Origin: Aptenodytes patagonicus
Lineage: Eukaryota > Chordata > Aves > Sphenisciformes > Spheniscidae
Reading direction: 5' to 3'
Assembly (NCBI RefSeq): GCF_965638725.1
Contig: NC_134982.1
Location: 9,019,201 to 9,083,200, forward strand
DNA length: 64,000 bases
Each line of letters starts with the position of its first letter. Positions within the stretch are counted from its first letter, which is position 1. The position numbers and the translations under genes were made by a program. The notes under the pieces were generated by a model. That model did no database searches and had not been told where the DNA came from. It saw nothing but the letters and a program-made list of their open reading frames with translations. This document shows positions 33,183 through 46,600 of the stretch, piece by piece.

Positions 33183-35540
33183 CAGAAAGTTAACAAATTG
33201 ACATTCACTTGAAGTATCAGGGATCAGACCTTGTTGGACTTGCACATACTGTGTTAACAGATATTTCCTAACAGGCAGAGCTTTGCCAGATTCTTGCTCA
33301 AGGGAATCCAGCCTGTTTTGGTGAATAATAATCAAGTCACCCCAATTTTTTTCTCCTTTTTCCTCTTCTCCAGAGAGGGATAGTTACTGAGGCACCAGTA
33401 CCTGGGAACAAACTTTACTCCTCGTATGTCTCCTTCAGCACTGACCCCCTCCTGATAAATCAGCTCAGATTTGATATAGGCAGGACCAAGGTCAGCCTAG
33501 CTTGACTCTCGCTGTTTCTTCAACACACCAGATACAATGCTGCCACATTGTGGCTCGTTCCTATCTGTTCTGCCGCACACACTCGCCTGGCACTCGGATC
33601 TTGCAAGAGAGCATCCTGGCTTTCTCTCCAGGGAGGGCTCATGGCACTCCAACTCACACGCTGTGTGGTCGGGGATGCCACCCAACCCCACTTGCCTCCA
33701 CAATAGGCAGAGACCAAAAAAGGCCCCCTTGCCGGTGGTCATAAATTACAAGCCCCTTGTGCACTCCCATGGTTTGTCTTGCGTGGCTGCTGGTGCTTCG
33801 TAGAAAGACGCTCCGAGTTGGAAGGGAGGGTGTAGGAATACCAAACTTCATTTCTTTGATAGACACCAGCTGCTTTATGTTTTACCCCCCTCTCCAGATC
33901 CTTATAGAGGTGACAGATCCTTTTGGTGCAAGGAAAATATACTCATGGAAATGCGGGCAGAATCAGGCCGTTCTTTTCCTAAACATTCCTTCTCATTATT
34001 GGCTGTCAATTTCTTGATTCTCTTTATTTTTTCTCCCATTGCTTTTTTCTTTATTTCCTTCCCTTTTTTGGGGAAAAGAAAAACACACACACAAAAACAC
34101 AGCAGGGCAGGAAATTAAACCTTTCCACAAAGAGGCTTTGGTAAGATGCTGGCTTTTCACTCATTTATTTTGCACTGATTATTTTTTATAGGGGAGAAAG
34201 GAAGGAGTGAGAGCGAGGGATGTGACAGAGAGAGCAACTGAGTAGAGGAAAGAAAGTCCTTTAATTTACTTGGAGAGCTCTGTCATTGGTGGTTGTTGGG
34301 TTTTCCCCACACACATGAGAAAACCAGAAGAGCTTTAAACCCGTCAGCAACACTCACATGAATTAAACGCCAGGTGGAACTGCTCCCATTTTCCTGGATG
34401 CAATAAGGACAACGGCCTCCTCCTGGTGTGATTCTCCCCATTTCGTCCTGATGAGGCAAGTCTTAGGTGTACTGCAACACCACTAGGCATTCCAAGGCTC
34501 CTTTTAATTCAGGAAATGAATTAAGTGCTTTATACCGAAAGGTTGTTTCAAAGTAAGGCCATAGCATCCCCCTCAAATCCCTCTTGCTCTTTTAGTATGA
34601 CATGAACCATTACAGCCAGGAAGCACTGGATGTCTCTGGTTCCCCGTTCATCCTCGATGCTCCCCAGACGGCATGGTTTGCCTCCGTGCAGTGAATCCTC
34701 AAAGAGGATCTGGCCCTTAGGGATATTGAAATCCGAAGAGCAGGAGGGCAGTGCCAGAAGTTTAGGAACCTGCACTTTAAAAAAATGCAGGAATATCAAG
34801 GATAGTCACTATTTCTGGGGAAAATGTGTCCCGGACAAGAAAAATCCAGTGCTCATCCATGGAAGTGTCTTACCCTTCCTGGAAGTAGGCTTAGATTTTG
34901 AGGTTGGCTTTTCATGTTCAAGTGTGATAACACCCAGCTACGCCTGGGTCCCTGCAAACCCCAACCACCGACTGCAGGCCGGGAATTTCCCCAGAACTCA
35001 TGTGCAGAGTGGGTTAGCCCAGGGGAATGATAATGGAGAAAACTCTCGGTCATTTCTCCATCTCTCCCTGGTGGCTATTAGCAAAGGATACACCTGCAGT
35101 CCTCACGCTGTGCAAACACTGCCAGACACCTGATGGTGTCTCTGGTACAAAGTTTAAACTGTTTCTTATTCAGAAAGGCTCTACAACCCTGAAAACAGTG
35201 TGTTCTCTGTGGTTGCTTGGGTTTATGTTCCTATTGGCATAAAATCACACGAAGGGCCACACATTGCCCGCTCCTACTGAGGGGGAGGGACAAACTTAGA
35301 GTGAAGAATGTTGTTATTAGAAGAACAAACGTAGTGAGGAGCAGGAGGAGGTGGCAGAAAAGAGTGGCTTAGTAACCAGAGGAGTGGAAATGGGACTCCC
35401 ATCCCCAGAGATCTGGTTAAAGTTGGGATACTTGTAATTCTGATTGAAAAAAGGGGACTGTGGGTCTGTTCCAGGGCAGCATTTACTGGGACGTTTTGCT
35501 GTTTCAAGACCTAAGTGCTTATTTATGTACCTTTCGTTTG
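33183..35540. other. Intron 1, unique DNA
   Basis: No exon or clear repeat family is seen. Small overlapping open frames around 33497-33866 and 34548-35133 (up to 167 codons) are present on both strands and show no domain. Confidence 0.5.
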
Positions 35541-35665
35541 GGGCAAAGTCCTGTGACTCAGTTTCCTGAACTGCAAAGTAAGCAAGGTAATAACCCTATG
35601 TCTGGAAGGGTGGGATGCAAAGCCTAATTCACACTTGTAAAATAAGTGAGATGTTTTGAGGAAGG
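35541..35665 (+). mobile_element. MIR-type SINE, 3' half
   Basis: CTGTGACTCAGTTTCCTGAA, CTGCAAAGTAAGCAAGGTAA and AATAAGTGAGATG follow the order of the MIR core end (GTGCCTCAGTTTCC, CTGTAAAATGGGGATAATA, TTAAATGAGAT). Confidence 0.6.
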
Positions 35666-35820
35666 GTCGCTAGAAGGGCTGAATAATACAAAAGGCCGCA
35701 GGAGATTAATCCACAGCAAGACATGTGCTTTGCTAATAATTTTTAAAGCACAAGAGAACATTAAAAAACAGACTGTAATATTAAGGTCCTTAGACTATTT
35801 TCTTGCAGTTTAGCTCTTGA

Positions 35821-35845
35821 TTTTTTTTTTTTTTTTTTTTTTTTT
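35821..35845. repeat. Poly-T tract, 25 bases
   Basis: The longest homopolymer in the window, shortly upstream of a minus-strand MIR copy. No target duplication is evident. Confidence 0.9.
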
Positions 35846-35884
35846 GTAATTGTGATCACATTTGTATTATATTTTTCCAGCAAC

Positions 35885-36235
35885 AGTTGAGATCAAGACC
35901 CCACTGTGCCAGATGCTGTACAGGCACATACAGACCTATCATATTCCAAATGGACACAAACAAGCACACATCCAGTAGGAGAAAAGAAGTACCAGATCGT
36001 GACCTAATAGGTTTGGTTCCTAACCCTGAGTTGCACTGAGATTAAGACTCAGATCCTTAAAGGCACTTAGAGCCCAACTCCCATTGAAATCAATGGGTGT
36101 TAGATACCTAAATAGCTTTATGGATCTGAGCATAAATGACTTATCCAAGGGCAGAGCAACAATCTACAGCTGGGTTGGGAATTAAATACAGATTATACAA
36201 GTCCCAGTCTGATTTCTTAATCAGAAAATCATCTT
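35885..36235 (-). mobile_element. MIR-type SINE, minus strand, interrupted by a palindromic repeat
   Basis: ACTGTGCCAGATGCTGTACA (antisense of the MIR tail) opens the copy. GACTTATCCAAGGGCAGAGC and GCTGGGTTGGGAATTAAATA (antisense of the core) close it. Between them sits the palindromic element 36048-36130. Confidence 0.6.
36048..36130. repeat. Palindromic interspersed repeat inside a MIR
   Basis: CTCAGATCC at the left end and GGATCTGAG at the right end are exact reverse complements. The inner parts (CTTAGAGCCCAACTCCCATT, AATGGGTGTTAGATACC) also pair, giving an almost complete 83-bp foldback. Confidence 0.75.
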
Positions 36236-37842
36236 TCCTCTCCATATTTCATGCAATAAATCCCTGGCATTCACATCACAACATGGATACATAATGCCCA
36301 TCCCATAAAATCACTGGAAACCCGCAGTGACAAAAATGGTTTTCCTCAAACCAAGCCCAGCTACAGACACACCAGTACACTTTGTCTGCGCTTGGGGTTG
36401 GCTTCTGCTCTCTCTTACACCATGGAAACTGCCATGGCCTTCCGAGCTGCCTCCCTAAGTTTACACCCAGGTGACAGAGAGCAGAATCCAACCCCAGCAC
36501 TACAAGTTCAAACATTTTTCACCCAGCTCTAGGGAGGGGATGGATTAGACAAACTGAACTTTCTGAAAAGATCAATATGGAACATCTCTTTCAATTACTC
36601 TCCAAGGTACTAAGCCTGTGAAGTCGGTTATGGTGCATTTATAAATCTTTCCAGGAGGGGCTGTCTGACATCCTCCTCTTCCACCTTTACTCCTCGCGAG
36701 CAATCCCTTATTGCCTGGGACAGGCTGGCAGGGCAGCGTTACTCACAGTGACTGGCAGGGAAGGATCAGGCCCAAGTGTCTCAGAATCAGGACAGATGGG
36801 GACCATTTTGACCTCCCTCCCCAGACACTAACATTCACACAATCAGAGACGCAGCTACAGAACAACAGGAGGGGCCAGATCCAAACCTTGTGAAAGCCAC
36901 TGCAAAGTCACCAGGGCCAGAAGTCATTTCAGAAGCTAAACATGTATGTTATACACACCAAAATGATCACAGCCCTAGCAGATAACTAGTTTAGATGCAA
37001 TTATATAGGGAATGGGGTGGGGGAGCCCTTATGCCGATACAGCTCCTTTGATTCATGGAACAGGTTTAAAACCTACCCAAAAAATTATGCTGAAGATGTT
37101 GATTTAAGTTCAGTCATCTCCTACAAGCCTGCTGGCTCCTCTTTGATACTGCGGGGTTGAAGTGAGGATTTGAAGCATGCAGGGAGAGTTTTCTAGAGGA
37201 GCATGAGTCACCATGCCGTAGCTATGGTTTTCTGTGCATTTACCTGCCAGGATGATAGGAAACCTGCCAGTTAAATGAGCATCAGGGTCACTTGAGGTGT
37301 AATCTGTACCCCTAACTCTCCCTCTCCAAACACCCCTGCTTAAGATCAGGCTGTCTAAAGTTTTATTTTGTTTTCTGTCTTGGTGTCTGGTTAGGACCTT
37401 CTCTAGAGGCATTAGCTGAAAGGCAGTAACAGGCTCGGGCAGCAAAGGCTGTGAGTGTTTAATACATATAAACTATTTAGATGTTGCTTCAACAAGGCTG
37501 CAGGATTAATGCATATTAATTCCCATCTTCCAAATCCTACTGTGGACCAGGCCTAAAGACACCACTGCCTGGGGAGCTGGCTCCATTTCTGCGAGGCTGT
37601 TCCTTTCCTGCAGGGTACAGTAAGCCAGCTTTTGGGGTGCACCCCAATACCTAGGATGAGGCTGTGGCTCCTTTTAAGGTGAAAGAAAACCCACACAATG
37701 GTGTAAAGAGAACAAATAGAGGCAGGGCAGTTCAGCCTTCTCTCTGCATTAAATACACCCTCCTGCTTCATGTGGCGTGGTCGCATCCTGTGGTTGCCTC
37801 AGCTCTGGGCTAGAGCTGTCCCCCATGTCACCTCCAATGGGG
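36236..37842. other. Intron 1, unique DNA
   Basis: A GGGGCCAGATCCAAACCTTG word at about 36872 may be a stray arm of the palindromic family. No exon is seen. Confidence 0.45.
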
Positions 37843-38040
37843 CCAGTAGCCCCCCTGTGCTGGGTGCTGCACAGATGGGGGACAAAAGGACACCTCCTGC
37901 CTCAAGGCGCTGGGACGCCAAGCAGGGGACGAGAGACAGCAGATGGATACCGGCAGACGGGGGAAGTGTGAGGAGACGCTGAGACGTTATTCGGCAATGT
38001 GGCTGGCAGCCATCTCAGTGGCCCAACCGCTCCAGGTGCC
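37843..38040. mobile_element. SINE-like interspersed repeat
   Basis: CTGTGCTGGGTGCTGCACA, then CGAGAGACAGCAGATGGATA and CGGCAGACGGGGGAAGTG, recall a recurrent turtle/crocodilian interspersed repeat that begins with a MIR-tail-like GTGCTAGGCGCTGTACA. I cannot give its library name. This copy is GC-rich and about 200 bp long. Confidence 0.5.
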
Positions 38041-39197
38041 CTGGCAAGAGCCAGGGGTGAGGAGGGGCTCAGCAGCAGCCGGGGGGATGGCTTTTGGTCT
38101 TGGCTAATTAACCCAGCAAATGTGACAGCCACCCTGGGATATCTCCCAGCAGGTCCCTTCTTGCCCTTCCAGCTCTTCTTTACCCCAGCCTGAGAAAGGG
38201 CAGGAGGGAGGGATGTCCTTGGGTCTTGGCCACTCTGACAGGAACGCTGGGGAGATACCTGGCCTGGGAGGGTCTGCTTTATCCACATATCTTCAAACGG
38301 CAGACACCTCTGTAGCCGTTTGCCCCTGCTTTTAAGGAATCAGGAGTTGCAGATGTACGTCAACAGGATGGGGCAGGGAAGAAGGGGGAGCTGGCAGTGT
38401 GTGAGAAAGGCTGAAAATAAGGTTGGGGAAAGCATTTTCTTCCATTTCTTTGCTTCGAGATGACCAAATCCTCAGCAGATAGAAGGGTGAAGCTCTTGAT
38501 TTTTCACCCACTGAGGATTCGGCCCTGTGAGGATAGCCAGAAGGGACATTTAGGCACCGGTGTGACATCCTTTGCCCACCAAGCCTGAAAGCCGTGGCAG
38601 CCCAGAAGACCTCCTCACTGCCGCCGGGTAGAAATAACATTGCGGGGCGGCAGCAGGGAAGGCACTTCAGGAGCAGTTGCTGATTACGGCAAGTAAAACT
38701 GTCCATAACCCGATCCTAACTGCAGGATCAGGCTGCAGCGAGGTTGAAAAGGATCTGGTATCCCCAGTGACAGCATTCGGTGTAAGTGCCAGCCTTATTT
38801 TAACCCAACTGGTGCTGTTAATGAGGGGATATATAGGCACCGAGGAATATCTGCATGCGGTGACTGTGTAAGGATTGAATCTTTCGGAGTGAAATTCCTA
38901 GTGTGAGACAGCCTTGGTATATGTTATGAAGAATTAATATTTATAGGCAGTCTTAGCCGGGAATTTCTATACGGAGGTACATTTGCATTTTTGGAAAAGA
39001 ACTTTTTAAGAACTTTTTTTTTTCTTTCTCACTAAGTAGAAATAACTTGTTGATATACAGCATATAATATGAAAGTGTGATTACTGTCACATTTACAGAT
39101 ATTTGAGCAAAGTGCACATAATAAATGTATTTTTACATTGTAGTGGTTACATTATCTAGAAAAAACAGACACACACACAACTACATTAAAGATTTAG
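38041..39197. other. Intron 1, unique DNA
   Basis: GC-moderate DNA without a recognisable exon or repeat. An antisense open frame of 124 codons at 38332-38706 has no family resemblance. Confidence 0.45.
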
Positions 39198-39264
39198 ACC
39201 TCTATCCTGCATCATTTCAGTCAAGGGGAGTTTGTCACTGATTTTAATGGAAGCTAGATAGGGG
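39198..39264. repeat. Palindromic interspersed repeat
   Basis: CCTCTATCCTGCATCATTTC and AATGGAAGCTAGATAGGGG flank TCAAGGGGAGTTTGTCAC, diverged from the consensus CCTGATCCTGCA...CATTGAAGTCAATGG...palindrome. Confidence 0.55.
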
Positions 39265-39489
39265 CTTATATGCCAATGTAATGCAGCTGCTAAGGAATAA
39301 ATATTAACACAAATGGGTCAACATATTGGTGTCTTTTAAGTGCTAAAACTGTACTTTGTGATACCTATTGCAATTTTTTGCATGTTCATTGTAACTGCAG
39401 TGCAGCCATCCTGCTGCTAAAGAACAGGACGTGAAGGGTACCAGTATTCATTGTGTAGTAGTGACATCTTCAGGTCGCTACCAAAACCA

Positions 39490-39620
39490 GTCCCCTCTGT
39501 GCAAGGTGCTGCACATGCATGTGGAGAAAGAAATCTTTAGTGAAAGATTTGATGTCTTGACCAAGGACATAGGGCACATCAGTGGCGGAGGTGGTAGTGA
39601 AACCCAGGGACTGCAGTTCC
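39490..39620 (-). mobile_element. MIR-type SINE fragment
   Basis: CTGTGCAAGGTGCTGCACAT is the antisense tail, and ACCAAGGACATAGGGCACAT with GTGGTAGTGAAACCCAGGGA the antisense core. Confidence 0.5.
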
Positions 39621-42493
39621 AGGGAGAAATCAGAACTACATATCTGCAAACGGTTAATGAAGTCTGGCTTGGGAGGTTTGGGATATTTTTTACCAAGGTG
39701 GGGGGGGGGGGGGGAGGGGAAGAAGTTTAGGTTAAGCTCAAAAATTAATCTGTTTTATTTTTTAAGTAAAAAAAAAAAATCTCAAGGTATTTTGCTTTTG
39801 AGCACTTTCACGTTGGGCATCTTGCATCTATATTTTTCTTAAAAAATAATAACAAAACCAAGTCCTGGCTATTTAAGACAAGAAATTATTCCCACAGATA
39901 AACTTTTTTTTTTTTTTTTTTAGATAATCAAAGAAAATGTTTTGACTTTATCCTTTTTATGTCCTGCTTGAAACAACTTGCCAAATTTCCTCTAAAGCTG
40001 TGAACAGCTTTCCTTCCTGCTAAGCTATTTTTCCTCTGCAAATATCAGCTGACAAAAAAATCGTGCAAGTCTAGTCATCAAACTAACGGTCTGCTCTCAG
40101 TCTCTCCAAACTAAGCAAAAAGTAGACAAAATAGCAAAGAAATTAGGAAAGAGCCAAAGAGGCCAGAAGAAAAGAGAAAAGGATTTCTTCTTCCTTTAAA
40201 GTGGCAGCCTGGAGTACGGGGATATTACTCCAAGATGCACAAGACCCACTAGAAACAGCCACCTCCATATGAACAGAGAGAGTGCTGTACTCTGCCTCCA
40301 TCTAATACGTGAGATTTATAAGTGCTTCAGCTCCCCAGAGGCACTCAGGCATATTGCTATATATAGGACTGTTCCCAGATTACAGAATGCCTTCCCTTGA
40401 CTGTAGTGTTATCAGACCACAGGGATTTTTTTCTCCTATTTTTTTTTTTTTAAACCAGCTCACTCCAAGCTATTTCCCTTTGTTTGCTCCACCACCAGTG
40501 TTAATCATTATGTGGAAATGGGTTCAATGTCCAGTTCAAAAGCGATCCTAGACAAATATAGATAAATATCTCCTCCCGGGAAGCAACAATATTTGTGCGA
40601 CACATAATGCGGACAATAGATTTGTTTTCTGAATGACTTAGCTGGAAAATCAGTTAGGGCCCTGCCTCGCACTGAGCTGTGCCTCAGTGGGGCCAGGGCT
40701 GGGCAGCAGCAGGAGCTGCGGATGCCGAGCTTGGAGCTGGTGGAGGTCCCCGCAGGTGGCTGGCATCACCCACAGCTTGGGGTAGGCTGCATGCATCCCA
40801 TCCACACCAGATCCATGGAGGACGTGAGTCTGTCATGGCTCCCAGCTCCCACTCAGGCTGTTTAGCTCGGGAAGTCATTGTTTTAATCTGAAGCATTCAC
40901 GAGGACAGCAACCATCTCCCCTGCAGGAACAGTGAAGAGGGGAACTGGGCATGGCCTGCTACCACTCCCATATAGGATGTGGTTTTATACCTTTTGGGGA
41001 AGGCAGGGACAGATCCTGCAAGGGTGCTGAGTCCCCTCCGTGTGGAGCTGGTTTCCCTTTCCCTTTGACCTATGGGGAAATTAGGCTTTTTGCCCTCCTT
41101 CACTCTTAAACCGGTGAGCGCTTTCATATGCCTCTGCTTCTACCATCATTGGCCCCTCCTCCATTTCTTACATTTTTTTCGTGCTTTCCTTCCCTGTCAT
41201 TATTTTTGTCCAGCAGCTATTTGTTCAGTAATCTCCCCCAAGAGATTAGCACACTAATAGGCAGTCAACAAAACAAGAAAGAAAGAAAGACACAGTACTT
41301 AAAGGATGAATACTTGGGAGAGAGCATCAGTCTTTTGATGTCCTGATTCCATTCGGGTTTATTTGCTATATATATGTCTATAATAACTATACATCTTCGT
41401 ACAGCTGTCCTACCGCTCAAACGGAGATTTCCGACTGCTTTGCAAGCCTTATAACTCTCCTTCCCTTGCGGGGAGGAGGAAAGCAGCAGCATTCCCAGCA
41501 CCCAAAAGGGTGCCCTGGGGCACAGAGCGACCTACGTATTTCGGGCGGTAGGATGGCTTAGCTGCAGAGTCAGTCCACCCATTACATATGTTTTCCTGCC
41601 CTCTACGCCAGCAGCCCCCATGCTGAAAACGTCTCCACACCTTCCACTTTAACCCGATGGTTGTTCCTGTTCGAGACAACAGGAGTCCGTGTCTCCTCAT
41701 GGTTGGATAAATAACACGGTGAAGAACTGGGGCCCTGTCTCCAAACACAGATGCTGTATTTTGCTCAGTCATAGCTGGCTAAAAGAATATCATCCAATCT
41801 TTAGTGACCCTACTGCACTGAGTGGATAACAGCCAGGCATTTAATACACATGCAGAAAAAGGCAGGGAAGTTCAAGGGGGAAAAGATGGCTGTAACTGCG
41901 TCACATTTTGCAGCGTGGTTTGGCAACAGCTGCAAGTATGCTTTTTAAAGAAAGTTTGGTTTTGCAGGCATGCTCCTTCTTTGGTGGCTGCTTTTGCTTT
42001 GTTTTTCCTCAGACAAATTCTTCTTTTAAACTGGCAGCGAAGACTTACTTAGGACTGCATTAGGGGCTCTTGAAAACACCCTTTTTTTCTTCCCTGGAAA
42101 TTGATACCACACACTTGGGCGATTTTATTTTTTTTAACAGATTGGTAGGCATTCTTTTCATTTCCCCCTTGTGATTTTATACAGAACACTTTTTCAGGCA
42201 GATCTTTTCGCACCCCTCCAAAGCAGTCAATGAAACCATTTGCGTGCATACAATTAAGCACAAAGGGGGGGGAAAAAAAAAAAGAAAAAAAAGAAAAAGC
42301 TACAACAGCCTAATAATTTCATCTGAAAAATCCTCCAGATTGTTAATATTCTGAAGTAACAAGTCCTTTTGAACAGAATTTCAAAAAGTCATGCGTGCCT
42401 CTAACAGTCATTTTAAATACCCACAAATTTGGGAACATATGGAAGCTAATAATTGTAAAGTGATAATAACATCATACATTCTGCCCTCAGTTC
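39621..42493. other. Intron 1, unique DNA with homopolymers
   Basis: Contains a 15-base G-run (39700-39714), an A-run (39768-39779), T-runs (39904-39921, 40439-40451), a GAAA run (about 41276-41289) and a G/A-rich stretch (42264-42297). No exon is seen. Confidence 0.5.
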
Positions 42494-42550
42494 GGCCCTG
42501 ATCCTGCACACTTGAAGCCGGTAGGAGCTTCATTATTGACGTTGCTGAGC
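42494..42550. repeat. Palindromic interspersed repeat, partial
   Basis: GGCCCTGATCCTGCACACTT followed by GAAGC and ATTATTGACGTTG matches the left part of the GGCCCTGATCCTG family; the closing arm is missing. Confidence 0.5.
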
Positions 42551-43540
42551 ATATGATGAAGTACTTAATGGGGTGCAGCCTCACTCAAGTCAAATGGATT
42601 GCATGGGTGTAGCAGAATTTGCCCCTGCATTTCTGATAATTTGTAGCACAAAAAATACCTAGCGGACTCCAATAACCAGAATCCATAGAGGGACAATAGG
42701 GGAACCTGTACTTGGGGAGTGAAAATGCAGGAGGGTGGATTAACAGGAGTAAACCTCAAATCTTCATAGTAATATAGGCATCTTAGGTATCCAATATCCT
42801 GGACTCCTCCCAAAAGATCAGGGTAGCATAGATATACCCTGTGATTCCCAGTGTACACAGAAGAGGGAGTTGCTATTAGAGTTTGGAAGGCCATGAAGTT
42901 GCTACTTTTGATTTCAAAGAAAACAAGAAATTGGAGTTTAAAGGTTAATAGAGCTTTATTGCCGGCTGTGATGCATTCAGAAAAATGGAAGACACCCTCC
43001 AAAATTATAATGTTGGATTAAAAATCTTAAGACAAAGACATTCAATTATTTTAGCTCAAAACAGTACATTTTGAGATTTCTAATTGTTGTTTTGCAATAT
43101 CTTTAAGATATTTTGAATCTTTAAGATTCATATTTTCTCAGTTAACACACAGGCTGGAAAATGTACCTAAAAAAAAAAAAAAGTTGAGATTCTCATATAT
43201 TCTCACACATTTTAGAGCTGGTTGTGAGGAAGCACAGCAAAGCACACCAGGCTTGTAGAAACTGGAAGAGATAGCAATACCAAAAAAAGAATAGCAAATT
43301 CATTCTTTGAGTACGCACATGGTGCATTTAGTTTTTTTGAGGGTCAGGTCTCAAAATTATCCTTTAAATTTTGCTTTGCTTGCTATTCATTCCCATTGAC
43401 CTTTTCCTGGAGTCCAGTGAGCGCAGGTACCAGCTTTATAAACAAAGTTTACATCTTTGAGGGTTGCTTAGAAAAGCTTTTCAACATTAAAGATGCAAAG
43501 GGAAAAAGAAAGAAAAAGGAAAGAAAGATGTTGCTTTCTT
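42551..43540. other. Intron 1, unique DNA
   Basis: An A-run lies at 43169-43182. An antisense open frame of 145 codons (42565-43002) is unrecognised. A purine-rich AAAGAAAG stretch at 43500-43527 adjoins the next repeat. Confidence 0.45.
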
Positions 43541-43690
43541 AAGAACATAAGTACAGCCATACTGATTCGGAGGTATGGAGCACACAAGGCCACTCTGCAC
43601 CCAGCAGTGGCCATAAACACATGCCCAGAGAACAGTAAGAACAGGGCAAGTGCGTACAATACCTCCCTCAAAAATTCTCCCAGCCTCTCA
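43541..43690 (-). mobile_element. CR1 LINE 3'-end remnant
   Basis: AAGAACATAAGTACAGCCAT ACTG, then CAGCAGTGGCC and AACAGTAAGAACAGGGCAAG, follow the antisense of the sauropsid CR1 3' end (AAGAACATAAGAACGGCCAT, GACAGTGGCC, AATGAACAGAACAGG). It is well recognisable though diverged, and an internal piece is lost. Confidence 0.7.
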
Positions 43691-46600
43691 CCATTTTCAA
43701 CCCAAGGGATTTCCAAAGCCTGATGTGGTTCATTTCTTCATGTAATGAACTATAATGAGCAATTTCATCATTGTGCAGATCTGATCCATGATTCTTGAAA
43801 ACTTAGTACCATATGTCCACTACATATTCCACCTAAGTCCGTGAATCTGGTCAATAGAGAGGAGAAAAGTAATTTAGAGGGCACAGGAAAGCCTTGAGCA
43901 GAGTCTTTTGGAAGCACCCAAGAGGAAATACCAGTCCAGAGACCTAGCTGGAGCGTACAAGGTTTGAATATGCTTTTTAGGACTGGCCATAAGGATATAT
44001 ACCCCTAGTATAAGAAAAAGAACTATCGCATAATTATTTGGAGAAACGGTACATCTGGAACCAGATCAAATCCCTGCAATAAAAGCTGAATCCATGTAAA
44101 ATTCACCCCCGTTTAATGTTTCACTCTAAGCATCAGGCTCAGCTAGACTAGATTTAAAGTCCATCCAACCTTTCAGATGAGCCTGGAGTTTGAGAGAAAC
44201 AGGGAGGACTTTTGCTTTTGCAACATTATCCTGTGGATGAAATGCTGGTGGGTCTTTCACTTGGAACCAGCTGTCAGTGCTCAAAACAAAACTTGAGCAA
44301 GTGTGACTAGAGAGAACAGAAAAGGATTTCTTTTGTTCATATTTTTATCACGCCTCTACAACATTTCCCAAATGAAAGGTTGGGGTATTAAAAGTAGTGA
44401 CCAAATTTACCAGCACTTCTCTAACAAGATCTTTACACCATCTAACATCCTACAAGTAAAGATTCATTTCTATCATTACCTTCCACAAACTGCTTGTTTA
44501 AAAGTTTAATTCCCACTTTGTGCCTGTGAACGATGCAATAACGTCCTCCTGCTATTTGTGTTTTCTGGCCCAGGCCAACATCAAAGGCAGCAGTACAAAA
44601 TTAAGGAGTGCTTTGGATTTCTATCCAAACCACTCTGTATTCCAAACTCGAGCCCCTGCCTCCCCTTGACCCAGGTAGACAATTTGCATCCTTTAAATGA
44701 TCTTGTTTATTCTATGTGTCAGAATATAGTTATCTGAATATTAATTATGTTTTTAGTGAAGTTCATCGGTTGAGTGCAGGAATTGAGAATTCTTCCTTCA
44801 GTCGCAGCCACCTGCTTAGATTTCTGTGTTTATCTGCTTCACTGAGTTTAAATCAGTTTCTGTAAGTGAAAGTCTGTTGCTTTGAGCAGATGTTAATGCT
44901 CAGAAATAGTGTACAGTCTGCCATTAGCATATGTAGCATAATGCTAATAAAAAGAGGCATGTACCACCCTTGAAGGTGATTCTGATTTCGATGGAAAATC
45001 TTCCCCCCCATCCTGCCAGCCCCTTTCCTTAGGGAAGCCTCTGGCATACACAGCTGTTATAAGTGAGGGACCTTCCTCCCACCCCTGGCAAGACCTTAGC
45101 AAATGGTCCATTCTGTTTATGCTACATTTGGATGATTAATGATATTGTATATTGTAACTAAATTGTACTGCTATTATCATCAGGTCACTGCTGACAACTA
45201 GATATATCATCTCTGGGGTTCATATACAGATAACAATTTTAACTATGTGAATAAGTAAAGGCTTGATGGTGTCCTAATGCTAATGTAAATATTACTGCAT
45301 ATTGGAAGTCGGTAATGCACCGTATATGGGGATTGCATTACACAACACCAGCCATCGGGTAGCTGAAGCTGGTGTGATTGTTGCAACAGTGGTTTTCTAC
45401 TTTATCCTCCTTGTTAATTTTTTTCCCCTCCCTGAGGATTTGGAATAATCCATCTGTAAAACATGAGAACCATTTAGGCTCAAAGGGACCCAGCAGCTTT
45501 CAAACAAAACTGTAATCAAAACTGATTTGGGATGTCCTGGGTGTTGGGAGGGGGGAGTTCAGCTGCTTCTGTGCTCTCTTGGCTCCCTGCTCAATGTGGT
45601 GCTCTGAGCTCTAGCACTAAAGCAGGGTCACTGGAAGAAAAGTTATTGTTAGAGTATGGCCAGCTTAGCCAAGAGCAGGAGAGCTGGAAATCTGAGAAAG
45701 CCAGGTTGTGAAAGTGTCTTCATGTTTTGTCTAGAGAGCAGGTCAACGCTCCTAATCCTGACAGCTGCAGGAAACCATTTGAGAAAGAGATCATATTGAG
45801 TCAAGATGAAAAATTTGAGAAAGGACTTATTGCAGAAATGCGACATTACAGCTCCTGGCTAAAGTTGAGAGTATATTGAAAAGGTTTGGAGGAGCAAGAA
45901 TTCAAATTGAGCGAAGGCTCTGTCCCTTTTGCTATTCATCCATCAATAACTGGCACATGTCATGTTAGGGCTCAGACTAGAAATTAATTATTCTCTCTAA
46001 TATTGAGGAACCTTATTGCACCAACCCTTATCTTCATAAATCCCGATATATACCAGGAGCAAAGAACGCGGAAGTCATTGTAATAATACCAGCAGAAAAC
46101 TGGAGCGTGATAAGAATCAGCTTTACAGGCCTTGCATTTCCATGAGACTAATTCCCATTTCATAGGGAGGAAAACATAGCAATCTGCACTCAAAAAGAGA
46201 AGAGAATAGCTGGATCAGAGCCCCCAACTGATTTATACTCACAATTTCCTTCTGAGATATCAGCAGCGGATGTGAAAAGCAAAGTCTACCAATAATTCTG
46301 TTCTCCCACCAGCATGCGAAGGGGAAGATTTTCCTAAAACCAAGAAATAACTAGAGTCAGATTTCATTGGACAGTGGTTATTTTTAAGTGGTTTGAGCTC
46401 CCCACTTCCATCATTTCAGTTGGATGATGTTTCCCATTTTCCACAGAGGAAGGTGTTAAAAAGGAGAAAGTTTTTGCACAGAAATAAAGGTACAAGCCTG
46501 AGATCCCAGCTCAGTAATTATAGCACACCTTATCTGCTAATTAAATTATATTTCTGAAAAAAAAAAAACACAACAAAAAACAAGAAACAATAAAAAATGC

